Source of the DNA: Janthinobacterium sp. FW305-129
Lineage (GTDB): Bacteria; Pseudomonadota; Gammaproteobacteria; Burkholderiales; Burkholderiaceae_D
Length of the DNA stretch: 64,000 nt
NCBI RefSeq assembly: GCF_020858115.1
Contig: NZ_JACYMM010000001.1
Location: 372,001-436,000 of the forward strand
Direction of reading: 5' to 3'
Shown: positions 45,064-54,251 of the stretch, piece after piece
How the letters are laid out: every line of letters starts with the position of its first letter
Numbering within the stretch: position 1 is the first letter of the stretch
Translations under genes and position numbers: made by a program
The notes under the pieces: model-generated
The model's database searches: none
The model's input: only the letters and a program-made list of their open reading frames with translations
What the model was told of the DNA's origin: nothing

Positions 45064-46416
45064 ATGGACTTGATCACTTCCGCCGTCGTCGCGGCCATCG
45101 AACATGGCGCGCCCGGCCACGCGCCGGAAGCCGTCGCCAGCCACTATCAACGCCTGAAGCTGGCCATTGCCAAGTTCGACGGCGCGGCCGCCATCCTGGC
45201 CGCCATCGGCGCGCTGGAGGCCGAACCGGGCAATACCCAGCTGCAACTGGCCCTATCGGCCGCCCTTTCCACGGCGAAAGTGCCGGACGACATGGAAACC
45301 CTGTTTGCCGCGCAAGGCTTGCTCGATGCGCTGCAGCGCCCGCCGTCCCCGTTGCCAGAGGTGGGAACCGCGCCCGCCCCGGCCGATAAAAGCACCGTCG
45401 TGTCGAACTATGCCGTGGTCAAAGTGTATTTCGCCACGGACCGCCAGCGCGACGTGGGCAAGCCGCCGGCGCAGCGCTTCAGCGGCGAACGCAGTATGAC
45501 GGGGGGCAATGGCGGCAGCGATGGCCCGCTCAGCTATGGCAGCTGCGACATCAGCATCCCCCGCGACCACCGCATGGGCCAGCTGGAATCGCCGTCGCTG
45601 TGGCGCCTGGAGTTTCGCGACGACCCGGCCAAGCACGTGGTGCTGCTGTCTGCCGAGGTGCAAGACCGCGACAACTTCTTTGCAGCATTAAAAACGCAGA
45701 TACGCGCCTCGGCCGGCAAGAGCGCCTTTGTCTTCGTGCACGGCTACAACGTGAGTTTCGAGGATGCGGCGCGGCGCACGGGACAGATGGCCTACGACCT
45801 GGGCTTCGACGGCGCGCCCGTGTTCTACAGCTGGCCGTCGCGCGGCGACCTGGCCGCCTACACCATCGATGAAAACAATATCGAGTGGAGCACGCCTCAC
45901 CTCACGGCCTTCCTGGCCGACTTTCTCGCCAGCACGGAGGCGGCGCAAGTGTATCTGGTGGGCCACAGCATGGGCAACCGGGGCCTGGCGCGGGCCGTGG
46001 CCGACCTGCTGGCCACGCAGCCGCAACTGGCGCAAAAGATCACGGAAATCATCCTCTCCGCGCCCGATATCGACGCCGCCATCTTCAGGCACGATATCGC
46101 GCCGAAACTGGCCCACGCGCGCAACCCCGTCACCTTGTATGCCTCGTCGCAAGACCTGGCCCTGGCCGCCTCGAAAGCCGTGCACGGCTACCCGCGCGCG
46201 GGCGACAGCGGCGCCGGCATGCTGATCGTGGCCGGCGTGGAAACCATCGACGCCACCGGGGTCGACACGAGCTTCATGAAACACTCGTACTTTGCGGAAA
46301 AGCGCTCCGCCCTGTCCGACATGTTTTATTTGATACGCAACAATGCGCGCGCCGACCAGCGCTTTCTCGACCCCGTCGATACGGTGGCGGGCCGCTACTG
46401 GACGTTCAAGCCTTGA
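45064..46416 (+). CDS. DUF900-type alpha/beta hydrolase
   Basis: 450 residues, AGGTGG ahead of the ATG. Residues about 1-120 are a helical extension (AAILAAIGALEAEPGN; DMETLFAAQGLLDALQ) unlike the hydrolase core. From about 120: VKVYFATDRQRDVGK, the DUF900 signature, then FVFVHGYNVSFEDAARRTGQ (oxyanion region), nucleophile Ser in LVGHSMGNRG (about 301), probable Asp in HDIAPKLAHARNPV or SSQDLAL and His in MKHSYF (about 405). No signal peptide, so cytoplasmic; substrate unknown. It lies just downstream of Anbu with 108 bases between and may belong to the same response. Confidence 0.85.
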   Translation: MDLITSAVVAAIEHGAPGHAPEAVASHYQRLKLAIAKFDGAAAILAAIGALEAEPGNTQLQLALSAALSTAKVPDDMETLFAAQGLLDALQRPPSPLPEVGTAPAPADKSTVVSNYAVVKVYFATDRQRDVGKPPAQRFSGERSMTGGNGGSDGPLSYGSCDISIPRDHRMGQLESPSLWRLEFRDDPAKHVVLLSAEVQDRDNFFAALKTQIRASAGKSAFVFVHGYNVSFEDAARRTGQMAYDLGFDGAPVFYSWPSRGDLAAYTIDENNIEWSTPHLTAFLADFLASTEAAQVYLVGHSMGNRGLARAVADLLATQPQLAQKITEIILSAPDIDAAIFRHDIAPKLAHARNPVTLYASSQDLALAASKAVHGYPRAGDSGAGMLIVAGVETIDATGVDTSFMKHSYFAEKRSALSDMFYLIRNNARADQRFLDPVDTVAGRYWTFKP

Positions 46417-46426
46417 GCCGGGCCGT

Positions 46427-47449
46427 TCAATGGCACTTTTCGCTGCCCCCGAGACGGCGGTACACCCCCGGGGCGCTGCCGGTCCATAGTTTGAATGCCC
46501 GGCTGAACGTGGTGGGATCATCGAAGCCCAGGCCCTGCCCTATGGCCGCGATCGTCAAATCGCTCTTGATCAGCTGCAAAATCGCCATGTCGCGCCGCAA
46601 CTCATCCTTTACCGTCTGGAACGAGCTGCCTTCTTCCGCCAGCCGGCGCGACAACGTGCGCACGGAAAAATGCAGCGCCTTCGCACAAGCACCTATCGTC
46701 ATCACATCGGCCAGGCGGGACGCCAGGTAGTCGCGCAGCCGGTGCGTGAGGATCTTGTCATTGAATGGCACGTATAGCCAATCGGCGGGCGCATTGCGCA
46801 AGAACTGGTTGAGCGCACTCTTGTCCTGGCGCAATGGCGCGCCCAGATACCCGGAGCCGATGTACAGCGCGGTCTGGGCTTGCTCGAAATATATGGGGCC
46901 AGGAAATAAATATACGTATTCCGCCACCCGCGCCGGCCGGGGAAACGCAAAATCGGCCCGCGCCAGCGGTATCTCGCGCCCTATCATCCAGGAAGCGAGG
47001 CCATGCACCAGTTTCAGCATCAGCTCGTGGACGAGCACCCGCTCCCCTTGTGGCGGCACATATTCAATCAGGGCAATGCGGGTCAGCCGATCGTCGTGCG
47101 TGACATCGAAGCCCATGTCATCGAGCAGCAAGCGGAAATAACGGACGAAACGATGCAGTGCAATATCGAGATTCGGTGCGTCGAGCATCGCCAGGCAGAG
47201 AAACTTCAGCGTGCCATTGCGCAAGGGGCGGGAAAAGAAGCGCGGGGTTTCATCGTCGAGCAAGAGCGCAGTCTGGCGCAGCAAGGTGGAAAATTGCTCT
47301 ATCGTAATGCGCCCCCCTTGCTCCAGCAATAATTCGGGCGCGATCTTGGCGCGCGCCAGCACGGTCCTGACCAGGTCCGAACCGGGATCGAGTCCTTGCA
47401 GCAAATCGGTCGCCAGGCCCACCGAAATGGTCGCGCTCCGGTGGCTCAT
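46427..47449 (-). CDS. AraC-family transcriptional regulator
   Basis: 340 residues from ATG 47449; TTG 47461 is in frame upstream. The N-terminal arabinose-binding-like ligand domain of the OruR/ArgR type covers about 15-200 (ITIEQFSTLLRQTALLLDDE). The C-terminal AraC HTH pair is at about 232-335: IGACAKALHFSVRTLSRRLA and IAAIGQGLGFDDPTTFSRAF. Divergent from the beta-helix/cytochrome pair, which it may control. A consensus TATAAT at 47545-47550 lies in the shared gap and reads toward the lipoprotein gene. Convergent with the hydrolase gene. Confidence 0.88.
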   Translation of the reverse strand: MSHRSATISVGLATDLLQGLDPGSDLVRTVLARAKIAPELLLEQGGRITIEQFSTLLRQTALLLDDETPRFFSRPLRNGTLKFLCLAMLDAPNLDIALHRFVRYFRLLLDDMGFDVTHDDRLTRIALIEYVPPQGERVLVHELMLKLVHGLASWMIGREIPLARADFAFPRPARVAEYVYLFPGPIYFEQAQTALYIGSGYLGAPLRQDKSALNQFLRNAPADWLYVPFNDKILTHRLRDYLASRLADVMTIGACAKALHFSVRTLSRRLAEEGSSFQTVKDELRRDMAILQLIKSDLTIAAIGQGLGFDDPTTFSRAFKLWTGSAPGVYRRLGGSEKCH

Positions 47450-47607
47450 TAAATAATGCAATGCAACATTTTATCTCCCGAAATTTGGCATGAAATGCAC
47501 ATATTTAGGCCATTTCTGTCACTAATGAAATACAAGGGCAGAACTATAATCATCGCATAAATATGGATAAAAAGATAAAAATCACCATACAACAAGGGAG
47601 ACACAGC

Positions 47608-49086
47608 ATGAACAAACTACCGCGCCTCAAGCGCTGTCTAACCATTGCATGCGCAAGCACCATGCTCCTGCTGGGCAGTTGCGGCGGCGGTTCCAGCGAA
47701 CCCGTTGCCGAGGCCGTGGCGCCGCCGGCACTGGACGTCGTCGTCACTGCTGCGCAAATGAATGACAGCGACATGAGCAATCTGCTGTTTCGTCTCAGGG
47801 AAGGCTCCACCGTCATGCTGCCGGCCGGCAAATTCCACTTTGACCGGCCCCTGATCATGAACACCAGCGGCGTGACGATTATCGGCAAGGGCAGCGGCAG
47901 CAATCCGGCGAGCGATACCATTTTGTCCTTCAAGGACGCCAGCAGCCGCAACGGCTTGCAGGTCAGCAATGTCAAGACCATCACGCTGAAAAATTTCGCG
48001 GTGGAAGATGCGGCCGGCAATGCCGTGTTTGTCTCAGCGTCGAGCAATGTGACCATGGATGGCTTGCGCGCCGAGTGGACCACCGATCCGACCAAAACGT
48101 CCAAAATGGCGTATGGCCTGTATCCCGTCAATTCCGACAATATCATCGTCAAAAACAGCAAGGTGATCGGCTCGGAAGACGCGGGCATCTATGTCGGCCA
48201 ATCGCAAAATATCCGCGTCAGCAACAATGAAGTGTATTTGAACGTGGCCGGCGTGGAGATCGAAAACTCGCTCAATGCCATCGTGGAGAACAATGATTTG
48301 CATGACAACACGGGCGGCGTGCTGGTGTTCTCCCTGCCCGGCACCTATCGTTTCAAAAAAGGTTACGGGGTTTTGATACAAAACAACAATATCCACGACA
48401 ACAATACGCCCGTCGCCGACAATGCCACGGGCTTTGTCACCTCGGTGCCCGTCGGCACCGGCATCATGGTGCTGGCGGCGGACAATACCGAGATCAAGAA
48501 TAACGTCATCAGGAACCATAAGACCACCAGCATACTGGCGCTCAGCTATCAGGCGACCGGTTTCGCCATCAACGACCCGGACTACAATCCCTTCATCCAT
48601 GGCCTGTATGCCTACGGCAATACCATCTCGCTATCGGGCCATGCGCCGGACGGCGCCTTCAAGACGGAGCTCAAACCCCTGGTCGATGGCCTGTTCGCGC
48701 AGCTGGCGTCGAGCGGCTTGCCGGCGCTGCTGCCGTACGGCGTCTGGGACGGCATACTCGATCCTGCAAAAAGCACCGGCCTGATCCCCTTGCCCGGCAT
48801 GGGCGGCCTGGGCATCGGTGGCGTGGCCAGCGATGACAGCCGCATTTGCATCAAGAACAATACCTCGCTCGATACGCCCGTCATCGACGGCGTGATTTCC
48901 TATGAGACGCTGGATATCAACCTGATCGGGCTGAAGCTGGGCGCGTCGGTCGCGGCGGGAGAAACACCGCCGGAAGCGATTGCGGGCATCCCCGCCGAGC
49001 TGTTACAGCCAGGCTTTCCATTCGCGCCGCGCATGCACTGTGAATTGACGCTGCCAGCCATTCCAGCCTTTCCGATCATTAAGTAA
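47608..49086 (+). CDS. Parallel beta-helix repeat lipoprotein
   Basis: 492 residues from ATG 47608 with GGGAG ahead. Lipoprotein signal with lipobox LLGSC followed by a Gly linker (cleavage near residue 27). Residues about 85-330 are right-handed beta-helix coils, seen as recurring N-x-I/V-x-x-N turns (NSDNIIVKNSKVIGSEDAGI; QNIRVSNNEVYLNVAGVEIE; NTEIKNNVIRNH). The family (beta-helix protein of the TIGR03805 type) is regularly encoded beside a diheme cytochrome of the SO2930/HNE_0200 type, as here. Function unknown; the helix could bind or process a polysaccharide or act as a partner of the cytochrome at the membrane. Confidence 0.85.
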   Translation: MNKLPRLKRCLTIACASTMLLLGSCGGGSSEPVAEAVAPPALDVVVTAAQMNDSDMSNLLFRLREGSTVMLPAGKFHFDRPLIMNTSGVTIIGKGSGSNPASDTILSFKDASSRNGLQVSNVKTITLKNFAVEDAAGNAVFVSASSNVTMDGLRAEWTTDPTKTSKMAYGLYPVNSDNIIVKNSKVIGSEDAGIYVGQSQNIRVSNNEVYLNVAGVEIENSLNAIVENNDLHDNTGGVLVFSLPGTYRFKKGYGVLIQNNNIHDNNTPVADNATGFVTSVPVGTGIMVLAADNTEIKNNVIRNHKTTSILALSYQATGFAINDPDYNPFIHGLYAYGNTISLSGHAPDGAFKTELKPLVDGLFAQLASSGLPALLPYGVWDGILDPAKSTGLIPLPGMGGLGIGGVASDDSRICIKNNTSLDTPVIDGVISYETLDINLIGLKLGASVAAGETPPEAIAGIPAELLQPGFPFAPRMHCELTLPAIPAFPIIK

Positions 49087-49169
49087 GCAAACCGGGGCGG
49101 CCGCGCGTGCCCGCGCCACAGGGCGCAGCGTGCCCGCCATCCAACCCTTGCTCGCCAGGAGTCCATGAT

Positions 49170-50381
49170 ATGAAGACCAGATTGACCTTTTTTGCCGCAC
49201 TTTTCCCCCTCATGCTCGCCATGAGCTTGCTCAGCGCCTGCGGCGGCGGCAAGACCGCCGAGGGCGACAGCTTTGCCGCCGAGGTGAAGCTGTTTGAACG
49301 CACCACCGCGCCGGACAAATTATCGAGCTGGAATTTGGTGCAAAGCGATGGCAAGTTGATGCGGCTCAATACCGCTACCGTGGCGTATGATTTGAACAGC
49401 CCCCTGTTTTCCGATTACTCCAGCAAGTTGCGCGCCATCTATCTCCCGAAGGGCGGCAAGATCAGCTATAACGGCAATGGCGCCGACCCCTTTGTTTTTC
49501 CGAATGGCGCGGTCATCGTCAAGACTTTCTATTACCCGAAGGCGACAGGCAGCGATGCCGGCTACATCGGCGCGCAGGCAGTCAGCCATCAAACCGTGCA
49601 GGGCAATTCCATCGACTTGAGCAAGAACCATCTGGTCGAAACCCGCCTGCTGGTCAAGCAGGCCGATGGCCGCTGGCTGGGCCTGCCCTATGTGTGGGAT
49701 GACGACCAGAAAGACGCATCGCTGAAAATCGGCGGCGACGTCAAACGCGTGGAACTGGTCAGCGACAATGGATCGCACCAGAAAATCAGCTACCAAGTAC
49801 CGAGCGCTCAGCAATGCCAGCAATGCCACGCCACCACCTCGGCTGGCGGCGGCGAGCTGCTGCCGATAGGCACCAAGGCACATCATCTGAACAAGACTTA
49901 TGTGTATGGCACGGGGGCAAAGAACCAGCTCGACAATCTCAACGACCTTGGCATGCTGAGCGGCTATATCAGCGCCGCAGCCGCGCCCAAGGCGGCCGAT
50001 TGGAGCGATGCCTCGCAAACGCTGGACGCCCGCGCCAAAGGCTACCTGGAGGCAAACTGCGCGCACTGTCATTCCACCACTGGCCAGGCCCAGCAAAGCG
50101 GACTATTGCTTGGATTCAACCAGACAGCCAATCCGCTGATCGACTCGATCAAGCGCGGCATCTGCAAGAAGCCGCTGGCCTATGGTGGCCCGGGACTGCC
50201 TTATCAGTACGATATCGTGCCGGGCTCGCCTGAAACCTCCATCTTGCTGTACCGCACCAGCCATACGGATTCGGAATCGGTGATGCCGGTGATCGGGCGC
50301 GCCGCCAATCACGCGGAAGCGAACGCCATGTTGAGCGCATGGATCGCCGGCATGGCCAAGGCCGAATGTTCGATGCCCTGA
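49170..50381 (+). CDS. SO2930-family diheme c-type cytochrome (lipoprotein)
   Basis: 403 residues from ATG 49170. Lipobox LLSAC near residue 25 anchors it to a membrane facing the periplasm. Two heme c sites: CQQCH (about 217) and CAHCH (about 298). The domain before them (SSWNLVQSDGKLMRLN; YDLNSPLFSDYSSKLRAIYLP) is characteristic of the HNE_0200/SO2930 family. A cytochrome of this type should carry electrons, but its donor and acceptor are unknown. It lies 83 bases after the beta-helix lipoprotein on the same strand and is probably co-expressed with it. Confidence 0.9.
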   Translation: MKTRLTFFAALFPLMLAMSLLSACGGGKTAEGDSFAAEVKLFERTTAPDKLSSWNLVQSDGKLMRLNTATVAYDLNSPLFSDYSSKLRAIYLPKGGKISYNGNGADPFVFPNGAVIVKTFYYPKATGSDAGYIGAQAVSHQTVQGNSIDLSKNHLVETRLLVKQADGRWLGLPYVWDDDQKDASLKIGGDVKRVELVSDNGSHQKISYQVPSAQQCQQCHATTSAGGGELLPIGTKAHHLNKTYVYGTGAKNQLDNLNDLGMLSGYISAAAAPKAADWSDASQTLDARAKGYLEANCAHCHSTTGQAQQSGLLLGFNQTANPLIDSIKRGICKKPLAYGGPGLPYQYDIVPGSPETSILLYRTSHTDSESVMPVIGRAANHAEANAMLSAWIAGMAKAECSMP

Positions 50382-50568
50382 GCCATGGCCCGCTCCGCCG
50401 GCACTGCCCGCTGCCCCGGGCATGCCAGCGGCGCCGGCATGCCGGATTGGACGTTCGAAGCATAACGCGGCTTCATGCACAGGGGCACACATGCTAAGAT
50501 ATGGCCCAGAGGGTGGCAACGGGCACGGCGATGACGCCGCCAGCCGATCCCCCGCAAGCAGGCTTATC

Positions 50569-50994
50569 ATGTTGACATCATCTTCTACACCGCACGCCGA
50601 ATCGCTGATCCGCAACACCAACGCCCGCGTTACCAAGACGCGCGTGAAGGTGCTCGACTTTTTAATGGCGCAAAGCCGTTCGCTGACCCACCATGAAATC
50701 CAGCAAGCGCTGTCGCAGGACAGCGATATCGATTCCGTCACCCTGTACCGGGTGCTGGAATGGCTGACGGAAAATGAACTCGTGCACCGCATCGCGGGCG
50801 CCGACCAGGTGTGGCGCTTCAGCGCCGGCGCCGGCCATCAGGCGCACGAACATGCGCATTTCCAGTGCACCAAGTGCGCCAACGTCACCTGCTTCAATGA
50901 AGTCAAGCTGCCGCCGCCCGTGCTCTTGCCGGAAGGCTTCAGCGGCGGCGAAGTCGATTACCTGATCAAGGGCCTGTGCCCGCGCTGCAAGTAA
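50569..50994 (+). CDS. Fur-family metalloregulator, Zur-like
   Basis: 141 residues from ATG 50569. Winged helix with RVTKTRVKVLDFLMAQ, then LTHHEIQQAL and the recognition part DSVTLYRVLEWLTENELVH (about 50-69). Metal sites in the C-terminal half: HEHAHFQCTKCANVTCFN (structural zinc Cys pair, about 95-112) and LCPRC at the end. The many cysteines and the adjacent COG0523 GTPases argue for zinc sensing (Zur) rather than iron. It would repress zinc uptake and metallochaperone genes when zinc is sufficient. Zur versus Fur cannot be fully settled from sequence. Confidence 0.8.
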   Translation: MLTSSSTPHAESLIRNTNARVTKTRVKVLDFLMAQSRSLTHHEIQQALSQDSDIDSVTLYRVLEWLTENELVHRIAGADQVWRFSAGAGHQAHEHAHFQCTKCANVTCFNEVKLPPPVLLPEGFSGGEVDYLIKGLCPRCK

Positions 50995-51021
50995 TTTTCA
51001 AAAAGACATCACCTGAAGGTA

Positions 51022-51540
51022 TCACTTGAGCAGCAACGCCAGGTGATGCTCGTCGTAAAACAGCTCGCCCACGCGCATCGAGCGCGGTTCCGTCCCATAC
51101 GCGATAAATCCCAGCGATTCATACAGCCGCAAGGCGGCATTGTTTTCCGCATTCACGCTCAGGTGCACCTGCATGACGGCAGGGTCCGTCTCGGCCTGTT
51201 CGATGCAGGCGTTGACGAGCCGCCGCGCCACACCACGGCCCCGCTGAGGCGCATCGACGAACACGCCCCATAGCATGGCCTTGTGCCACAGCTGGCGCAA
51301 GGGTTCGCGCCGCAAGCCGGCAAAGCCGACCAGGCGTTCGCCATCGAAGGCGCCGAAAGCCCTGTGCAGGGGGCCGCCGGCGATGCGCTGCGCATGTTCC
51401 TCCGGCGTGCGCGCCAGTTCATCCTCGCGCGACGAGGAAAACGAGCTGGGCGAGTCAAGGATGGCGCGCAGGCGCAGCGCGCGAAAGGCGGCGGTGTCGG
51501 CTGGCGTCAACAGGCGGATGACGATATCGGGTGCGGGCAT
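51022..51540 (-). CDS. GNAT family N-acetyltransferase
   Basis: 172 residues from ATG 51540. Core motif LWGVFVDAPQRGRGVARRLV (about 87-106) with the acetyl-CoA loop, and the C-terminal VNAENNAALRLYESLGFIAY. Typical of RimI-like or small-molecule acetyltransferases; substrate unknown. It lies between the Fur-family gene and the GTPases, on the strand of the latter, about 90 bases past their end. Confidence 0.85.
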   Translation of the reverse strand: MPAPDIVIRLLTPADTAAFRALRLRAILDSPSSFSSSREDELARTPEEHAQRIAGGPLHRAFGAFDGERLVGFAGLRREPLRQLWHKAMLWGVFVDAPQRGRGVARRLVNACIEQAETDPAVMQVHLSVNAENNAALRLYESLGFIAYGTEPRSMRVGELFYDEHHLALLLK

Positions 51541-51631
51541 GGGAGGACTCGGGAGTTTTTTCCCATTATACCCACGCCCTTTCTCCATGCACGCACGCGG
51601 ATGGCGAGAATGGCCAAGCCCGCTTCCACGC

Positions 51632-52618
51632 TCATGCCGCCACCTTGGCCACGCAGCGGTCCAGGCCCCGTGTCAGCATATCCTGCGGCAAGTCGCGGCC
51701 GATAAAAATGATCTTGCTGGCGCGCGTTTCCCCGTCGCGCCACGGCGCGCCCAGTTCCGAGCCCATCAGCATGTGCACGCCCTGGAACACGGCGCGGCAT
51801 GGCAGGTCGGCAACATATAAAATGCCCTTGTAGCGCATCAGCTGGCTGCCGAACAGTTGCACCACGGCATCAAGAAAGTTTTCCACCTGCAGCAGATCGA
51901 GGGGCTGGGCCTGGTGGTAGACGAACGATTGCACGCCGTCGCCATGGCGGTGGCCCAGTTCCCCGAGGAAATCCGGCTCCAGCTCGACGATGGCGTTCAG
52001 GTTGAAGCCGCGGATGTTCAGGATGTCGCCCAGCGGTACATTGCCGAAGCGCACTTTCTGTATGCTGGCGCGGCCGTTGATGGCGGCCAGGCGCTGGCGC
52101 AGCGCGGCCAGCTCATCCTTGCTGACGAGGTCCGTCTTCGACAGCAGGATGCGGTCGGCAAAGCCCACCTGCTCCTGCGCTTCCTTGTGCGCCGTCAATT
52201 GCTGCTGCGCATGGCGCGCATCGACCACCGTCAAAATGGCGTCCAGCATGTAGCACTCGCTGACGGTTGGCTCCGCAAAGAAGGTTTGCGCCACGGGACC
52301 GGGTGCGGCCAGGCCCGTCGTTTCGATGATGACGTGGTCGAATGCGATGCTTCCCGCCGCGCGCCTGGCGTGCAATTCGCCCAGGATGCGGATCAGGTCG
52401 CCCCGCACGCTGCAGCAGATGCAGCCATTGTTCATTTCCACGATCTGCTCGCCGCTGTCCTGCACCAGCAAGCCGTGGTCGATGCTTTCGGCGGCGAATT
52501 CATTTTCGATCACGGCGATGCGCACGCCGTGATCGCCCTGCAATATGCGCTTGAGCAAGGTCGTTTTCCCGCTGCCGAGAAAACCCGTGATGATGGTGAC
52601 GGGGATCAATTCTGTCAT
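51632..52618 (-). CDS. COG0523 (CobW/YjiA-type) GTPase metallochaperone
   Basis: 328 residues. G1 Walker A GFLGSGKTTLL (about 12-22), the metal-binding CxCC motif NNGCICCSVRGD (about 64-75), Walker B region IIETTGLAAPGPV, and NKxD-type LLSKTDLVS (about 160). The C-terminal CobW_C domain (GVQSFVYHQAQPLDL...) ends the protein. Family members bind zinc or other metals and deliver them to client enzymes using GTP. It is the second gene of a two-gene set with the 410-residue paralogue, 13 bases apart. Confidence 0.9.
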   Translation of the reverse strand: MTELIPVTIITGFLGSGKTTLLKRILQGDHGVRIAVIENEFAAESIDHGLLVQDSGEQIVEMNNGCICCSVRGDLIRILGELHARRAAGSIAFDHVIIETTGLAAPGPVAQTFFAEPTVSECYMLDAILTVVDARHAQQQLTAHKEAQEQVGFADRILLSKTDLVSKDELAALRQRLAAINGRASIQKVRFGNVPLGDILNIRGFNLNAIVELEPDFLGELGHRHGDGVQSFVYHQAQPLDLLQVENFLDAVVQLFGSQLMRYKGILYVADLPCRAVFQGVHMLMGSELGAPWRDGETRASKIIFIGRDLPQDMLTRGLDRCVAKVAA

Positions 52619-52631
52619 GGCGCGTTCCTGT

Positions 52632-53864
52632 TCAAGCTTGATCTTCGAGTTCTTCCATCCGTTGCCATAGTGGAAACGGGTCGGGCAGCTGGCGCCAGGC
52701 GGCCATGCCCTGGCGCGTTTCCGTATAGTTAAGTTGACATTTCTTCAAGTCCGCCTCGATGGCGGCCTGGTCCATGTCCTGGCCGATGAAGACGAGCTCC
52801 TGGTAGCGGTCGCCATACGTTTCGCTCCAGCCCGCCTTGACTTCCGCCAGCGAGGCCGCATCCGTGGGCCAGCGTTCCTGCGGCACGGCCGCCCACCACA
52901 GGCCCACGGGTTCGATATTCATCAGCTTGCCCGCGCCGGACAGGCTGGCCACCCATTCGGGGCGGCTGGCCAGCCAAAAGTATCCCTTGCTGCGCACCAC
53001 GCCCGGTATCGGTTGCGAAATATAGTCGTGCAGGCGCTGCGCGTGGAACGGTTCCTTCGCCCGGTAGACGAAGCTGGCGATGCCATACGTTTCCGTTTCC
53101 GGCGCATGACTGCCCGCCAGCTCCTGGGCCCAGCCCGGCATGGCGGCCGCCTGCTCCAGGTCGAACAAGTTCGTGCCCAGGATGGCGTCGAGCGGCACGA
53201 TGGACTGGTTGGTTTCGATGATGCGCGCGCCCGGGTTCAGGGCTTTTAACACGGCCAGCACGCGCAGGCGCTCGGCCGCATCGACCATGTCGACCTTGTT
53301 GAGGACGATGACATTGGCAAATTCGATCTGTTCCGTGAGCAAGTTGGCCAGTTGGCGGTCGTCGCCCTCGCCCGCCGTTTCTCCCCGCTGCTCCAGGCTG
53401 TCTTCGCTATGGAAATCCGCCAGCAGGTTGGCGCAGTCGACGACGGTGACCATGCAGTCGATGCGCGCCACGTCGTTCAGGCTGTCGCCGTGCTCGTCCT
53501 CGAAGTCGAAGGTGGCGGCCACGGGCATCGGCTCGCCCACGCCCGTCGATTCGATCAGCAGATAATCGAAGCGGTCCTCCAAGGCCAGGCGCCGCACTTC
53601 CTGCAGCAAATCGTCGCGCAGGGTGCAGCAAATGCAGCCGTTCGACATTTCCACGAGTTTTTCTTCCGTGCGCGACAGCGCTGCGCCGGCCGCTTCGGCG
53701 CTGTCCTTCACCAGCGCGGCGTCGATGTTGACTTCGCTCATGTCGTTGACGATGACGGCCACGCGCTTGCCTTCGCGGTTGCGCAGTATGTGGTTGAGCA
53801 AGGTGGTCTTGCCGGCGCCAAGAAAGCCGGACAGGACGGTGACGGGGAGTTTGCGCTGGGGCAT
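52632..53864 (-). CDS. zigA: COG0523 zinc metallochaperone GTPase, ZigA-like
   Basis: 410 residues; AAGGAA precedes the ATG. GTPase motifs: [15 protein letters not shown] (about 13-27), [15 protein letters not shown], CxCC in [13 protein letters not shown] (about 76-88), [10 protein letters not shown] and VLNKVDMVD (about 208). A long CobW_C domain includes [15 protein letters not shown] and [15 protein letters not shown]. This longer subgroup (ZigA/YeiR-like) is usually induced by zinc shortage through Zur and supplies zinc to client proteins. The gene symbol is by similarity to Acinetobacter ZigA. First gene of the two-gene set, behind the symmetric sequences at 53917-53964. Confidence 0.85.
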   Translation of the reverse strand: MPQRKLPVTVLSGFLGAGKTTLLNHILRNREGKRVAVIVNDMSEVNIDAALVKDSAEAAGAALSRTEEKLVEMSNGCICCTLRDDLLQEVRRLALEDRFDYLLIESTGVGEPMPVAATFDFEDEHGDSLNDVARIDCMVTVVDCANLLADFHSEDSLEQRGETAGEGDDRQLANLLTEQIEFANVIVLNKVDMVDAAERLRVLAVLKALNPGARIIETNQSIVPLDAILGTNLFDLEQAAAMPGWAQELAGSHAPETETYGIASFVYRAKEPFHAQRLHDYISQPIPGVVRSKGYFWLASRPEWVASLSGAGKLMNIEPVGLWWAAVPQERWPTDAASLAEVKAGWSETYGDRYQELVFIGQDMDQAAIEADLKKCQLNYTETRQGMAAWRQLPDPFPLWQRMEELEDQA

Positions 53865-53916
53865 GGGGTTCCTTCGGATGGAGTCGATTGAGGGAGGCGA
53901 TGGACGGCCTCATACT

Positions 53917-53964
53917 AAATGCAAGTTAATTGCGTTTTAATTATAATGCAGCTCAGTTGCATTT
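53917..53964. promoter_or_regulatory. Candidate Zur operator region
   Basis: AAATGCAA (53917-53924) and TTGCATTT (53957-53964) form an inverted repeat; inside lie AATGCA-N7-TGCATT (53945-53963) and TGCAA/TTGCG half sites around an AT-rich core. It is 53-100 bases upstream of the zigA-like start. The dense symmetry suggests regulator binding, most simply by the Fur-family protein encoded at 50569, though it differs from the classical Zur consensus. Confidence 0.4.
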
Positions 53965-54085
53965 GTGCGGCAATCTTTGCCTGCCCTGCCACACGCTCGG
54001 CCTTGCCGCTGTTCGCAGCGGTGCCGCGACGAGCAATCCTCCTCACATATTCATGCATAAAATCAATGACTTGCCGTACTTTGTG

Positions 54086-54099
54086 AGAGTGAACTCTCG
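54086..54099. promoter_or_regulatory. Short palindrome upstream of the nucleotidase gene
   Basis: GAGAGT-GA-ACTCTC, perfect 6-base arms, about 155 bases before the nucleotidase start. Possible operator; no family can be assigned. The 54100-54251 stretch otherwise shows nothing beyond a GAGGG ribosome site before ATG 54252. Confidence 0.3.
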
Positions 54100-54251
54100 G
54101 CAGCAGGCGCGCGCAGAAGTTGGAGCGCGCCGCTGCGGCATGGCCGCTGCCACCTGCGCGGCGCCTGCATCCATGCGCCCTGCACGGCTGTCATCGCCGC
54201 GTCATATGGCGGCGTTACAGTCGCGTCCTTTGAATCTTTCCGAGGGCGGTA

